Shown: piece by piece, positions 40,249 through 51,000 of the stretch
Numbering within the stretch: the first letter of the stretch is position 1
How the letters are laid out: each line of letters starts with the position of its first letter
DNA from: Bacteroidales bacterium
GTDB lineage: Bacteria; Bacteroidota; Bacteroidia; Bacteroidales; VadinHA17
Reading direction: 5' to 3'
Length of the DNA: 64,000 nucleotides
Assembly: GCA_020201035.1 (NCBI GenBank)
Contig: JAIVHO010000032.1
Coordinates: 142,609-206,608 of the forward strand
Notes under the pieces: model-generated
Databases searched by the model: none
The model's input: the letters and a program-made list of their open reading frames with translations, nothing else
Told to the model about the DNA's origin: nothing
Position numbers and translations under genes: made by a program

Positions 40249-41664
40249 ATGAATGGTGCCCTGAAAATCAAAAGAAATAGTAATCACTACTCAAAAGCCG
40301 CAATAGTAATAATTGCGGCCGCTGCATTGATAAATTTCTCTACAGTGCGATTCTGGGATCAGGAAAACCGGGTAATTGCATGGGATGTCATCTCCTATTA
40401 TGCCTACCTGCCGGCATCTTTTATCCATAATGATATATATATGGAGTTTCTTGATAATCCTGATAGGGACTTCTCATCACAATTCTGGCCTCAAACCACA
40501 GCAGAGGGAGAAAGGGTGATCAAGACAACAATGGGCGTTGCATATTTCTATATACCGGGATTTGTGGCAGGCCATATTGCAGCTACTCTGTCAGGCTTTG
40601 AGGCAGACGGTTTTTCAGCACCATACAGATTCTCTCTTCAGCTTAACGGTATTCTCTTCCTTATTCTTGGACTGTTTACTGTCAGGAGGGTGCTCCGGAC
40701 ATGGTTCAATGACAGGGTTATCGCTATTACACTTATTGCCATAACAGCAGGAACCAATCTCTACCACTACGGTGTGCTGGAATCCACATACTCACACATC
40801 TACTCATTCTTTCTTTTTGCAATGTTCCTTCTCTTAACCATAAATTTTTATGGTGCTGCCGATGATGGCAATACACGAAAAGGCAACAGATTAATAGCCG
40901 CGGCAGGATTTACGGCCGGACTTATTACGCTGATAAGACCTGCAAATATCATAATACTGATAATATTTATATTCTGGAAAACAGGTAATCTGAAAGAGAT
41001 AAAAAAACGATTCCTGTGGTTTCTCAGCCAACCCTCACTTGCAGGGATAATGATTCTTTTCTTTATTCTGCCATGGATACCCCAGCTCCTGTACTGGAAA
41101 GAGGTAACAGGGGAATGGTTCTATTACTCCTATCAGGATGAAGGCTTTTTCTTTCTAAAACCGCAGATACTGAAAGGACTTTTCAGCTTCAGAAAGGGCC
41201 TCTTTATCTATACACCGCTGGTGATATTTATGTGGAGCGGAATTGTTCTTCTCAGGCGCAGATTCTCAGATCCCGCTCTTGCCCTGATTATCTTCACCCT
41301 GCTGAATGTTTATATTATATTTTCATGGTGGTGCTGGTGGTACGGAGGATCACTGGGACAGAGACCATTTGTGGAGAGCTTTGCTATTTACGCCATACCG
41401 CTGGCGGCACTTATATCCAAGGCTCTCGAAAAAAAGAGATGGGTAAAGACTACTCTCCTTTCATTGCTCCTTCTTTTGTCCCTTCACGGAATATTCCAGA
41501 CCTTCCAGTACTATTACGGCGCTATTCACTGGGACAGCATGACCAGGGAAGCATGGTGCGACTCCTTTGGCAGGCTAAAACCATCAGAAAGGTTTGAGTC
41601 ACTTATCAGAGAACCTGATTATGAAGGAGCACGATTAAATGGGAAAGAGAGACCTATCCATTAA
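40249..41664 (+). CDS. Polytopic membrane protein, GT-C glycosyltransferase-like
   Basis: About 10 predicted TM segments by eye with large first extracytoplasmic loop (FWDQENRVIAWDVISYYAYLPASFIHND). Confidence 0.55.
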   Translation: MNGALKIKRNSNHYSKAAIVIIAAAALINFSTVRFWDQENRVIAWDVISYYAYLPASFIHNDIYMEFLDNPDRDFSSQFWPQTTAEGERVIKTTMGVAYFYIPGFVAGHIAATLSGFEADGFSAPYRFSLQLNGILFLILGLFTVRRVLRTWFNDRVIAITLIAITAGTNLYHYGVLESTYSHIYSFFLFAMFLLLTINFYGAADDGNTRKGNRLIAAAGFTAGLITLIRPANIIILIIFIFWKTGNLKEIKKRFLWFLSQPSLAGIMILFFILPWIPQLLYWKEVTGEWFYYSYQDEGFFFLKPQILKGLFSFRKGLFIYTPLVIFMWSGIVLLRRRFSDPALALIIFTLLNVYIIFSWWCWWYGGSLGQRPFVESFAIYAIPLAALISKALEKKRWVKTTLLSLLLLLSLHGIFQTFQYYYGAIHWDSMTREAWCDSFGRLKPSERFESLIREPDYEGARLNGKERPIH

Positions 41665-41685
41665 GGTTAAGCACCCGTTATCCAT

Positions 41686-41773
41686 AGCGAAAACACCTCC
41701 TGAACTGTCTGTTAATAGCTCTCACCCAAAGCGAAAACACCTCCTGAACTGTCTGTTAATAGCTCTCACCAAG
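41686..41773. repeat. Tandem duplication, 44-bp unit, 2 copies
   Basis: AGCGAAAACACCTCCTGAACTGTCTGTTAATAGCTCTCACCCAA repeated at 41686 and 41730. Confidence 0.95.
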
Positions 41774-41985
41774 GCTGTAAATGCGTTCTGGAAAAAAGAT
41801 GAGGTTGCAAATATGCGGATGGATGAATCAAAATAGTAGAATCATCACAGACCCGCTATGAAGCCATTAAGGGAGAAGAGAAGAAAGAGATGCCTCTTAT
41901 TGAAGTAACAGTTTATGTTATATCGCTCTCAATAAGGAATGATTAACTACCTTTACCGGATACAATCGTAACAGAATATCCGGTT

Positions 41986-43560
41986 GTGAAGTTGACAGCG
42001 ATAAAATTTTTAAGTGGAAAGGGATGGCAGGGATTTATAATCTTTGCCATCCTCTTCTTTATAGTAGGCCATCTGACAGGGATCACCGCATTAATAACAG
42101 AACCTCCTCAGGGTGTGCATATATGGAGGCAATCTGACTGTCTCGCAATCACACTGAACTACTTCAATGGAAACGCCACCTTCGCCGAACCACAGATTTT
42201 GAATCTCCTTTCAGATGATTACACTTCAGGAAAGAGTGCCGGAGAGTTTCCGCTGCTCTACTACACTGTAGCCCAACTCTGGAAGATTACCGGCCAAAGC
42301 GAGACCGTTTACAGGATTACGATGCTGCTCTTAACGCTGGCCGGGCTATACGCCCTATTCAGATTAACCTGTATTATTACCGGCAATGTAACGTGGTCTC
42401 TCTTCACGGGACTTCTGCCTCTGACCTTTCCTGTATTTGCGAGCTACTCTGTGAGCTTCCTTCCCAATATTCCCGCGATTATCCTTGCTCTTACCGGATG
42501 GTACATGCTGCTTCTCTATATTAAAGGAAGGGGGAACTATTTTCGCTGGATTTCTGCACTTTTTATGACCACCGGAATGCTTCTGAAGATCAGTGCAGGA
42601 ATCTCACTGCTGGCAGTTATTCTCTATATCTTAACAGAGAGACTGTTTGCCCCTAATAATCAAAGATTATTCAGACAACCATGGAAAGAGGTTATTCCGT
42701 TTGTTGCCGGATTGTTAACAGTTACTGCCTGGTATCTCTGGGCTTACAGCTACAACTCTGTTCATGGCGGCAGCTATACTTTTAACAGTGTGTGGCCGGT
42801 TTGGGAGCTATCTGCAGGTGAAATAAAAGAGAGGCTGTCAGCTGCCCGGACAATCTGGAAAAATCAGGTGATGGCCGAATGGCTACTATTGATTTCCCTT
42901 ACATTATGGTTAACAACTTTAATTCTAATCAAAAAGTTGCCATTGATATTCCGGTTCCTGCTGCTGGTAATACCGGCAGGCACCATTGCATACCTGCTGC
43001 TCTGGTTTCAGGGACTGCAACATCACGACTATTACTATGCAGAACTCTACCTTCCTCTACTCCTGACATGGATAGTGATATTCAGAATGTGGAAGAATTC
43101 AGGACCGTTCCCTAAAACAATAATCAACACCCTGCTGGCAGCAATTATGATTTTGTCAGCCATTAACGGCAGAAAGATGATGGAGGAGCGAAGAAGCGGA
43201 TGGATGAATAACTGGTTTACAAATAATCTCGAGTCGCTATATTTCGCCGGAAGAGAGATGAACAGTCTTGGAATACCTGTAGACGCCATTGTTATTTCAA
43301 TCCCTGATCCCTCAATCAACAGCAGCCTCTACTTTATTGGTCGCCGCGGATTTACAGATTACGGCAACAATTTCAATATGGAGAATGACTTTTCCAGAGC
43401 AATAGTGAAAGGAGCTGAATACCTTGTGGTAAATGACACAGCCATACTAAATAACGGGCAGGTAACGCACTACACAGCATACCCTTTTGCACACTATAAA
43501 AACGTCAGGGTTTTTGATCTCAGACCTTACAGAATAGGTTACATCCACCCTTCTAAATGA
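41986..43560 (+). CDS. ArnT/GT39-like membrane glycosyltransferase (GTG start)
   Basis: TEPPQGVHIWRQSDCLAITLNYFNGNATFAEPQIL; multiple TM helices; GT-C layout. Confidence 0.65.
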   Translation: MKLTAIKFLSGKGWQGFIIFAILFFIVGHLTGITALITEPPQGVHIWRQSDCLAITLNYFNGNATFAEPQILNLLSDDYTSGKSAGEFPLLYYTVAQLWKITGQSETVYRITMLLLTLAGLYALFRLTCIITGNVTWSLFTGLLPLTFPVFASYSVSFLPNIPAIILALTGWYMLLLYIKGRGNYFRWISALFMTTGMLLKISAGISLLAVILYILTERLFAPNNQRLFRQPWKEVIPFVAGLLTVTAWYLWAYSYNSVHGGSYTFNSVWPVWELSAGEIKERLSAARTIWKNQVMAEWLLLISLTLWLTTLILIKKLPLIFRFLLLVIPAGTIAYLLLWFQGLQHHDYYYAELYLPLLLTWIVIFRMWKNSGPFPKTIINTLLAAIMILSAINGRKMMEERRSGWMNNWFTNNLESLYFAGREMNSLGIPVDAIVISIPDPSINSSLYFIGRRGFTDYGNNFNMENDFSRAIVKGAEYLVVNDTAILNNGQVTHYTAYPFAHYKNVRVFDLRPYRIGYIHPSK

Positions 43561-43593
43561 AAGTCAGGGGTTTTGATCTCAGGCCATAGAGAT
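43504..43593. repeat. Imperfect duplication of CDS 3' end downstream of the stop codon (59-bp period)
   Basis: GTCAGGGTTTTTGATCTCAGACCTTACAGA (from 43504) vs GTCAGGGGTTTTGATCTCAGGCCATAGAGA (from 43563). Confidence 0.85.
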
Positions 43594-43639
43594 AATAAAT
43601 TGCCCTGCTGAGAAGAGTAAAACTAACTTTCACCGGTTA

Positions 43640-45580
43640 TTATTCCCCTGATCTACACGAGTAAACAAACGCCCTGAAAGATTTGATATATACCCTTCGC
43701 TTCCCCTTGTTCCAAATATACAGGGAGATAGTGTCATCTTTCCTGGCCCTGCTATCCGTTTCAATGGAAATTGTGCAGCTGATCCAACCTTCTTCTGCAG
43801 GGAAAAGGGAGAAATCCTGCTTATTATAAACAACCGGTTCCCCGTTAGAGTCGAGAGAAAGTATCAGTAAAACCTCATCACTCTCCAAATCTTCATCTAC
43901 CCTGATTATGGCATCACCTCTTATCCTGACACCGGTAACAGCGTCGCCGTTCATTTCTGCCGGCAGATTAAGTGAAGGAGAAAACTCATCTCCCCTCTCC
44001 AGAAGATAGAGTGAACTTCCGTCACTCCCTGTCAGATATTTTTCCGACTGCAATCCTGTGAATGAAGAAAACTCTATCACTGTTGTATCACTATCCTCAA
44101 ACGAGAGTGATAACTTTCCCTTTATACTGTTAAGAGCAGTATCTGTGTGAATGACACGCTGCCAGAGAGCCACCCTTGGATCCCCCACCTCTCCGTAACC
44201 GCTGCCAAAAGAGGCCAGGAGGTTAAATTCCCCGCTCTCTGCCAGCCTGGATTCCGGCAATCTCCCCTCCGCTGGTGAAAAATGGGAATCCCAGAGAATG
44301 AATTCACCAGCACCCACCCCCGCAGCCGGATTAAAAGGATCAGGAACCTTCTCGATGGCCATATGGGTGTCAGCCGGATCCACACCGCTTAAAACAAGAT
44401 AAAAAGGGTTGTAATAGTAAACCCTGCTGTGGGCAAGGGTTTCGTTGCGCAGCCAGTTTACCGCATCCTTAATAAGGAGCTGCTCACCTGAGAGGCTTGC
44501 AGGGTGATGATTACGGCTCCACCCCTCCCAGGCAACACCTGCCACCAGAAGTATAACAAAGGGTAACGGAGAAATACTTTTGCTTTCAAGAAACGAGGCT
44601 AATCTGTCAACGCCATATAGTGAAGCGATTGCCAGTAACGGAATAATGGCTGCCATTACCCGTATTAATCCGGCTGAATTACCACGTCCAAGCCACCAGA
44701 CAATTGAATGTGCCCCGAAATAGAAGAGGGCAGGAAGCATAACATACCATACAAGATTGTATTCACGGCCTCCTGCTATAAATTTCTTCTTGCCGCTGGC
44801 TGCCAGAGATATCATTGCAGCCAGAAGGGGGAAAAGCATCACCAAACCGGTGATCAGAGGAAGCTTTCCGGCAAAGAAGAAAAGCGAGCCGCTGCCGTAA
44901 AGGTTACTCCCCCCGTAGGGAAATCTGTGTATGATCCAGAACAGATCATCAAAAAAAGGTAATCCTATAACTGAAAAAAAAATAAAACCGGTTGCTAAAA
45001 AGGGTATCAGCCTCTGTTTCTTTTCAATAATCAGTGCAACAATAACCGGTATCCAGAGTACAAACCCCTCACTGCGGGCAAATGGAAGAAATGATAGAAG
45101 CAGGATCATTAAAACATAACGGCCTCTTAATAGTGCCCATACAGATGTAACGGCTAACAGTGAAAAGATTATCTCGGTCATTCCACTGTATGAAAGGGCA
45201 AGATATACGGGGGCACAGCCAGCGAGTATTACGGTTGCCCAGGGATAACGGAGTTTAAGAAGAGTTGCAGAACGGTATGAAACAAAAAGAGTCAGGGCAC
45301 TGAGAAGAACATTCATGATCTTAACCCCGTTATATCCGAAACGGGCAAAGAGGGACGCAGGAATTGTATACAGAGGCTTGCCCCACAGATCAAGAAATAG
45401 CTCAGGGGTGCTGAATGCAAGTCTTGCTATCCGGTAATGGCTGATATCATCTTCACCACCGTGGCTTCCCTTTGAAAGGATCGCCAGAGATGCAGTAACA
45501 AAAAGAAAAAAAAGAATCAGCATAACGGCAATATCCTGATCCCTGTTCCTGCAATGGTCCGGTTTATAATTTCCTTTCAT
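43640..45580 (-). CDS. Polytopic membrane protein, GT-C-like, with C-terminal soluble domain
   Basis: N-terminal [35 protein letters not shown] loop, multiple TMs; overlaps upstream GT2 gene by 17 bp. Confidence 0.6.
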   Translation of the reverse strand: MKGNYKPDHCRNRDQDIAVMLILFFLFVTASLAILSKGSHGGEDDISHYRIARLAFSTPELFLDLWGKPLYTIPASLFARFGYNGVKIMNVLLSALTLFVSYRSATLLKLRYPWATVILAGCAPVYLALSYSGMTEIIFSLLAVTSVWALLRGRYVLMILLLSFLPFARSEGFVLWIPVIVALIIEKKQRLIPFLATGFIFFSVIGLPFFDDLFWIIHRFPYGGSNLYGSGSLFFFAGKLPLITGLVMLFPLLAAMISLAASGKKKFIAGGREYNLVWYVMLPALFYFGAHSIVWWLGRGNSAGLIRVMAAIIPLLAIASLYGVDRLASFLESKSISPLPFVILLVAGVAWEGWSRNHHPASLSGEQLLIKDAVNWLRNETLAHSRVYYYNPFYLVLSGVDPADTHMAIEKVPDPFNPAAGVGAGEFILWDSHFSPAEGRLPESRLAESGEFNLLASFGSGYGEVGDPRVALWQRVIHTDTALNSIKGKLSLSFEDSDTTVIEFSSFTGLQSEKYLTGSDGSSLYLLERGDEFSPSLNLPAEMNGDAVTGVRIRGDAIIRVDEDLESDEVLLILSLDSNGEPVVYNKQDFSLFPAEEGWISCTISIETDSRARKDDTISLYIWNKGKRRVYIKSFRAFVYSCRSGE

Positions 45581-46322
45581 CTTTACTTAACCTGTAAACG
45601 CTTCTGGAGAAGAGGTTATACCTGATAATTGAAAATATTGCCCTGAGTCCATCCTTCCAGTTTATCTTTTTACCCTCCTGATAGGTACGTCCGTAATAGG
45701 AGATACCAACCTCATATATTCTTATATCTGGGATTCGTGATATCCGTGCCGTAACCTCGGGTTCAAATCCGAAACGCTTTTCAGTAAGTCTGAGACTTTT
45801 TAAAATATCAGCCCTGAAAAGTTTATAACAGGTCTCCATGTCTGTAAGGTTAAGGTTGGTAAACATGTTGGAGAGGAATGTAAGGAATTTATTCCCGATG
45901 GAGTGCCAGAAAAAAAGAATCCGATGAGGTTTGCTGCCCATAAAACGCGATCCGTAGACCACATCCGCCCGTCCTTCAAGTATGGGTGTAAGCAACAGGT
46001 TGTACTCACGCGGATCATACTCCATATCTGCATCCTGGATAATAATATAATCGCCCCGGGACTCCTCTATTCCACGATGGATAGCAGCTCCCTTACCCAT
46101 ATTCTTCTCCTGCCTGAAGAGTGAAACACTATGCTGAGGATTGGATGCCATAAATTTATCAACCGCGTCAACCGTTCCATCCTGGGAAGAATCATCAATC
46201 ACTAAAATCTCGATCTCTACCGGCAGACCGGAAACAGTTGTTACCGATTTGAGAATTGCCTCAATAGTGGCCTCCTCGTTATATGCCGGAATAATAACCG
46301 ACAGGGTTCCCTGCTTCTCCAT
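45564..46322 (-). CDS. Glycosyltransferase family 2 (dolichol-phosphate mannosyltransferase-like)
   Basis: [21 protein letters not shown]...[13 protein letters not shown]...[32 protein letters not shown]. Confidence 0.92.
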   Translation of the reverse strand: MEKQGTLSVIIPAYNEEATIEAILKSVTTVSGLPVEIEILVIDDSSQDGTVDAVDKFMASNPQHSVSLFRQEKNMGKGAAIHRGIEESRGDYIIIQDADMEYDPREYNLLLTPILEGRADVVYGSRFMGSKPHRILFFWHSIGNKFLTFLSNMFTNLNLTDMETCYKLFRADILKSLRLTEKRFGFEPEVTARISRIPDIRIYEVGISYYGRTYQEGKKINWKDGLRAIFSIIRYNLFSRSVYRLSKDERKL

Positions 46323-46475
46323 CTGTAAAGGTTGTATGGTTATAAAAGGCTGTATGGTTAATTAAGAGACAAATGTATAACAGATTCTCCTTATTAAAAA
46401 CATTACTGTATCCTGAAAAGAGGTGTATCTGTAAAAGAGACCTATCTGTATCAATATAAGCTCAACAACTAATAA

Positions 46476-46730
46476 GCGCAGTAACTGCATTAGTCACATA
46501 TCTGAGCGCAGTATCGTTATCAGTCCCATTTCTGGGCGCAGTAACTGCATTAGTCCCATATCTGAGCGCCGTATCATTATCAGTCCCATATCTAAGCGCA
46601 ATAACTGCATTAGACCCATATCTGATCGCAGTATCGTTATCAGTCCCATTTCTGGGCGCAGTAACTGCATTAGTCCCATATCTGATCGCAGTATCGTTAT
46701 CAGTCCCATTTCTGGACGCAGTATCAGCAG
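46476..46730. repeat. Tandem repeat, 30-bp unit with alternating A/B subtypes (60-bp higher order), 8 full copies plus a partial ninth
   Basis: A: GCGCAGTAACTGCATTAGTCCCATATCTGA; B: GCGCAGTATCGTTATCAGTCCCATTTCTGG; unit starts at 46476, 46506, 46536, 46566, 46596, 46626, 46656, 46686, 46716. Confidence 0.97.
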
Positions 46731-46821
46731 AGGAGGAGTTATTATTTATCCGGCTAGAATAAGATGGCCCTCTTGTTTACTCTTAACCACAAAATTGTAC
46801 TTTTACATGAAAATAGGCAGA

Positions 46822-48051
46822 ATGAGTAAAGGAAGGGAAAACAAGGTTCATATAGGGATATACGGAAGAAGGAATGTAGGGAAAAGTTCCATTATAAACC
46901 GCCTTGCAGGTCAGGATATAGCTATTGTCTCTGATCATGCCGGAACCACAACAGATCCGGTAAAAAAATCATTCGAGATAACAGGTTTTGGCCCAGTTGT
47001 ACTTATTGATACCGCAGGGATTGACGACACAGGTGAGCTGGGTCTTAAGCGCATTGAGAAGACCATAAAATCAATAGATTCAATTGATTTGGCCATCCTT
47101 GTTACCGCGAACGGGGAGTGGGGTGTTTTTGAAGACAATATGGTTACCCGACTGAATGAGTCGGGTATCCCCTATATTGTTATTTACAATAAAGCAGATA
47201 CCGGACTGCCTGACAGAAAGTTCTCTGACCGGATTAGTGCGGTTACCGGCAAGCCGCTTCACCCCTTTACCACACTTGACAGTTCCGGTGTCGATTATCT
47301 GACAGAGCTTATCAGGAAAACCATCCCCGAGAGTTCGATGAAAACACCCGGACTGCTGGGGGATATTATAAGCCAGGGAGATATAATTCTGCTGATTACC
47401 CCTATTGACGTTGAGGCACCGGAAGGAAGGCTTATTCTTCCACAGGTACAGGCAATCAGGGACATCCTGGATAATGATGCTGTAGCTGTGGTACTCAAGG
47501 AGAGGGAGGTTGATTCCTTCCTGCGCAGAAGCGGTGTTAGGCCAGCCCTTGCAATAACCGATTCACAGATATTTTCCAGGGCAGACGCATCGGTTCCGGC
47601 AGACATCCCCCTTACCAGCTTTAGTATTGCTCTGGCCAGGATGAAAGGTGACTTTGAGTCATACCTTAAGGGGACACCGGCTATCTCAGAGTTAAAGAGC
47701 GGAGACAGGGTACTGCTACTGGAGTCATGCTCCCATCATGTTGCCTGTGATGATATTGGCAGGGTTAAAATTCCACGCTGGCTTACCTCTTTTACCGGTT
47801 GCCATCTGGAGTTTGATGTTGTGGCCGGACTGGATGATCTGCCCCGACAGGTAACCGATTATGCACTGATCATTCAGTGTGGAGGCTGCATGATAACCAG
47901 AAGGCAACTCTATAACAGACTGAGACCAGCCATAAAGGCCGGTATTCCCGTAACTAATTACGGGATGGCAATAGCATGGGTTCAGGGCATTTATAACAGA
48001 GCTGTTGCACCCTTTACCGGCAACCGCGGAGCCGGTGATATATATCTCTGA
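46822..48051 (+). CDS. hydF: [FeFe] hydrogenase H-cluster maturation GTPase HydF
   Basis: IGIYGRRNVGKSSIINRLAGQDIAIVSDHAGTTTDPVKKSFEI; C-terminal CSHH...CGGCMITRRQLYNRLRPAIKAGIPVTNYGMAIAW; ORF opens upstream at 46795, start chosen because a -7-like TACTTTTA lies at 46798-46805. Confidence 0.93.
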   Translation: MSKGRENKVHIGIYGRRNVGKSSIINRLAGQDIAIVSDHAGTTTDPVKKSFEITGFGPVVLIDTAGIDDTGELGLKRIEKTIKSIDSIDLAILVTANGEWGVFEDNMVTRLNESGIPYIVIYNKADTGLPDRKFSDRISAVTGKPLHPFTTLDSSGVDYLTELIRKTIPESSMKTPGLLGDIISQGDIILLITPIDVEAPEGRLILPQVQAIRDILDNDAVAVVLKEREVDSFLRRSGVRPALAITDSQIFSRADASVPADIPLTSFSIALARMKGDFESYLKGTPAISELKSGDRVLLLESCSHHVACDDIGRVKIPRWLTSFTGCHLEFDVVAGLDDLPRQVTDYALIIQCGGCMITRRQLYNRLRPAIKAGIPVTNYGMAIAWVQGIYNRAVAPFTGNRGAGDIYL

Positions 48052-48067
48052 CATTCAGCGGCTATTC

Positions 48068-51000
48068 TCAGAACCTGAAATAGATAAATGGTTGTGCCCC
48101 TGCCATGCTTATATTATACAGTACAAGAGCTGTAACCCAGGTGATAAATATTTTAACAGGTATGGGGAGGGATATAAATAGTCCGCGGTAGGCCTCCTTA
48201 ACCTTAACAGGCAGGAAATGCAAAAGATACCCTGCACCAATTACTATAAGTACGCTTCCCCATCCGGCCAGTGATGCAAGTGGCTCGGAAGGCATAAAAG
48301 AGCTGGAGATTCTGAGCAACATTAGCTTCACATTCTCCATTCCAGGAGCCCTGAAGAATATCCAGCAGAAAGAGACAAAATTAAATGTTATAAGGAGCGC
48401 TGCAAACCTGAACAGCCTTCCACGGAATCCGTTATAATCAGCAGCATCGTTACCCCGCCGCCTCCATCTTTTGCTCAGGGAAACAAATACTTTTTCAACA
48501 ACCATTCCCGCCCCGTGAAGAGCACCCCATACTAAAAATCTCCATGCAGCACCATGCCAGAGACCTCCCAGTAACATGGTTATCATTATATTAACAGAGG
48601 TTCGCAACTTCCCCTTCCTGTTACCACCCATCGGGACATAAAGGTAGTCCCTGAGCCATCTTGAGAGTGAAATATGCCATCTCCTCCAGAAATCGGTAAG
48701 GGAAGATGCCTTATATGGCGAATTGAAGTTAACTGGCAAACGGTAACCCAGCATCAGGGCTATACCTATAGCAATATCCGTATAACCGGAGAAATCGCAG
48801 TAGATCTGCAACCCGTAACCATATATTGCAAGCAGATTTTCAAGTCCCGAGAATGCCCCGGGGGCACTGAAAATCCGGTCTACCATATTAACCGCTATAT
48901 AATCGGAGATCACAATTTTTTTTACCAGGCCACTGAGTATTAGAAAAAGAGCGTGCCCCCACTCCCTTGCCGAAAGGCTGAATCTGGTATATAGCTGCGG
49001 CACAAATTCCGAAGCCCGGACTATGGGTCCTGCAACAAGCTGCGGAAAAAAGGATACATAGAATCCGAAATCAGCCAGATTCCTGACAGGCTTAATCCTG
49101 CCACGGTATATATCCATTGTATAGCTGATAGTCTGAAAGGTGAAGAATGAGATTCCCACAGGCAGTATTATAACCGATATATCAAGGGAGGTTCCCAGGT
49201 GCCTGTTTGATATTACTGACAGCCAGTCGGTAACCGGAAGGGATATATTGAACAGCTCATTCACTGCATCAGTAAGGAACATAGCATATTTAAAATAGGC
49301 CAGCATCCCCAGATTGACGATAAGGCTTATAATAAGAAAAAATCGTTTGACACTTTTTCTCGCTGCAGCATGGATAATTCTGGCTGCAGTATAATCAGTA
49401 ACGGTAGAGATAAGCAGGAGAAAAAAGAAGAGGCCACCCGACTTATAATAGAAGAATAGACTAAAAAGGAAGAGATAACCATTACGTAAAAATGGTTTTG
49501 AATAGATTATTGAATACCCGGCCAGCAGGATAAACATAAATATCCAGAATGATAAGGCGGTGAACAGGAATGGTGAGCCAGGATTATATCCGGCTATAGT
49601 GCTGCCTATTTTAGAAGCGATGGTTACCGGCGATTGTTCTGGTGAAGTGTGTCTTTCCGCCTGCCGGGTTATATTTGTTCCGGCAGGTGCCATAATGTTC
49701 TGATCAAGCGATGAATCACCTGCAGAATCGCCAGTACCATAAGCAAAATCAACCCTGCCGCTATCCATTTCTACTTCTGAGCGATACTCTTTCTTCCTGT
49801 TTGCCGTGTCCTTCCTGTATTCATAAATTATTGACTCCAGCAGCATACCGGCAAGACGGTGAGCTCCCTGGTAGGTGAGGTGAGCATAATCTGCAGCAGC
49901 AAGAGGAGGATCCTCCTCACGCCACCTTACAACAGCATCCTCTCCTCCCATTGCCCTGCGGGAATCCCAGAAAAAAGCATTTCCCCTTCTTGCGGCATTT
50001 CTCTGAGCCTCAGTAATAAGCGAAACTGTAGGAAAAGAACCTATCCCGGCACTATCAGACCGTGCCATATCTGTAACACCCATTATAAGAACGGGAACAC
50101 CGGGAACTATTTTCCTCATTACCTCTATCTGCTTTACAAGGGCATCTTCATAGTAGTTATAATTGGCCGAATTATTGCGCACCAGATTAAGTCCAAAGTG
50201 TAAAACTATCAGGTCCGGAGCCAGCATCTCCATCAGTGTAGCAAGTGTCTCCTGTTCAGCCAGTGCAAATTCCAGTCCGGCACTCCCCCTTCCGGATATA
50301 TTATCAACGATTACCCCGGTGTCTGATTCAAGGGAAACGGCATAAATATCAGGTGATGATCTTCCCCTCATTGTAATGGTTATACCCTCACCGCTCTCCA
50401 CAATTCTTGAATATTGGTTTATCCCCTCCCCGGGCACGAGTGTATCTTCGCTGATAATGGTTCTGCCTCTTTTCAGTGTTATCCTCAGGGTATCATTCAG
50501 GTTACCGTAAAAAATTCTGAGACGGCTATACCATGCAGAAGCAGGATTGCTGAACAGTGTTGGAGTAATTGTTACTGTTGCGCTGCTGATCTCATTTGGG
50601 GGGGGGCCGGGGGAGGTGAACCTGCTGTAACTGAACATCGGTCCCAGGGCAGGTGATTGGATTTCACCGCGCCGGTATGATAAATAGTTATAACGCTGCC
50701 AATCCCTGCCTGATTTCACCCATGAGGTACGGGTAAAATCAATAACAGGTGTTATACTCAGCAGACCTGGTCCGCTGCCACCGGCTATCTGTCGCAGACC
50801 GCTGCGCAGCGAGTCCGTTAACCGGTCCTCTTCAATCTGTGAATCACCATAATAGAGTATCCTCACCTGTTGCTCCGGATGGCTCAGTGACTCCAGGAAA
50901 TTTTGCCACAGAGTATCGGATGAAAAGGATTCAATAATATTTCCCGGAGTGATAAGTCCTGCAGTCTCTTCACTGGTACAGCTATCTGCAACTGCGGCTA

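Noticed and set aside
46494-46709. Minus-strand 71-aa repeat ORF (MGLITILRSD...)
   Set aside because: Open frame is a by-product of a 30-bp repeat lacking stops; no independent coding evidence.
46476-46730. Possible CRISPR array
   Set aside because: Units are contiguous 30-mers with no unique spacers, and no cas genes are present.
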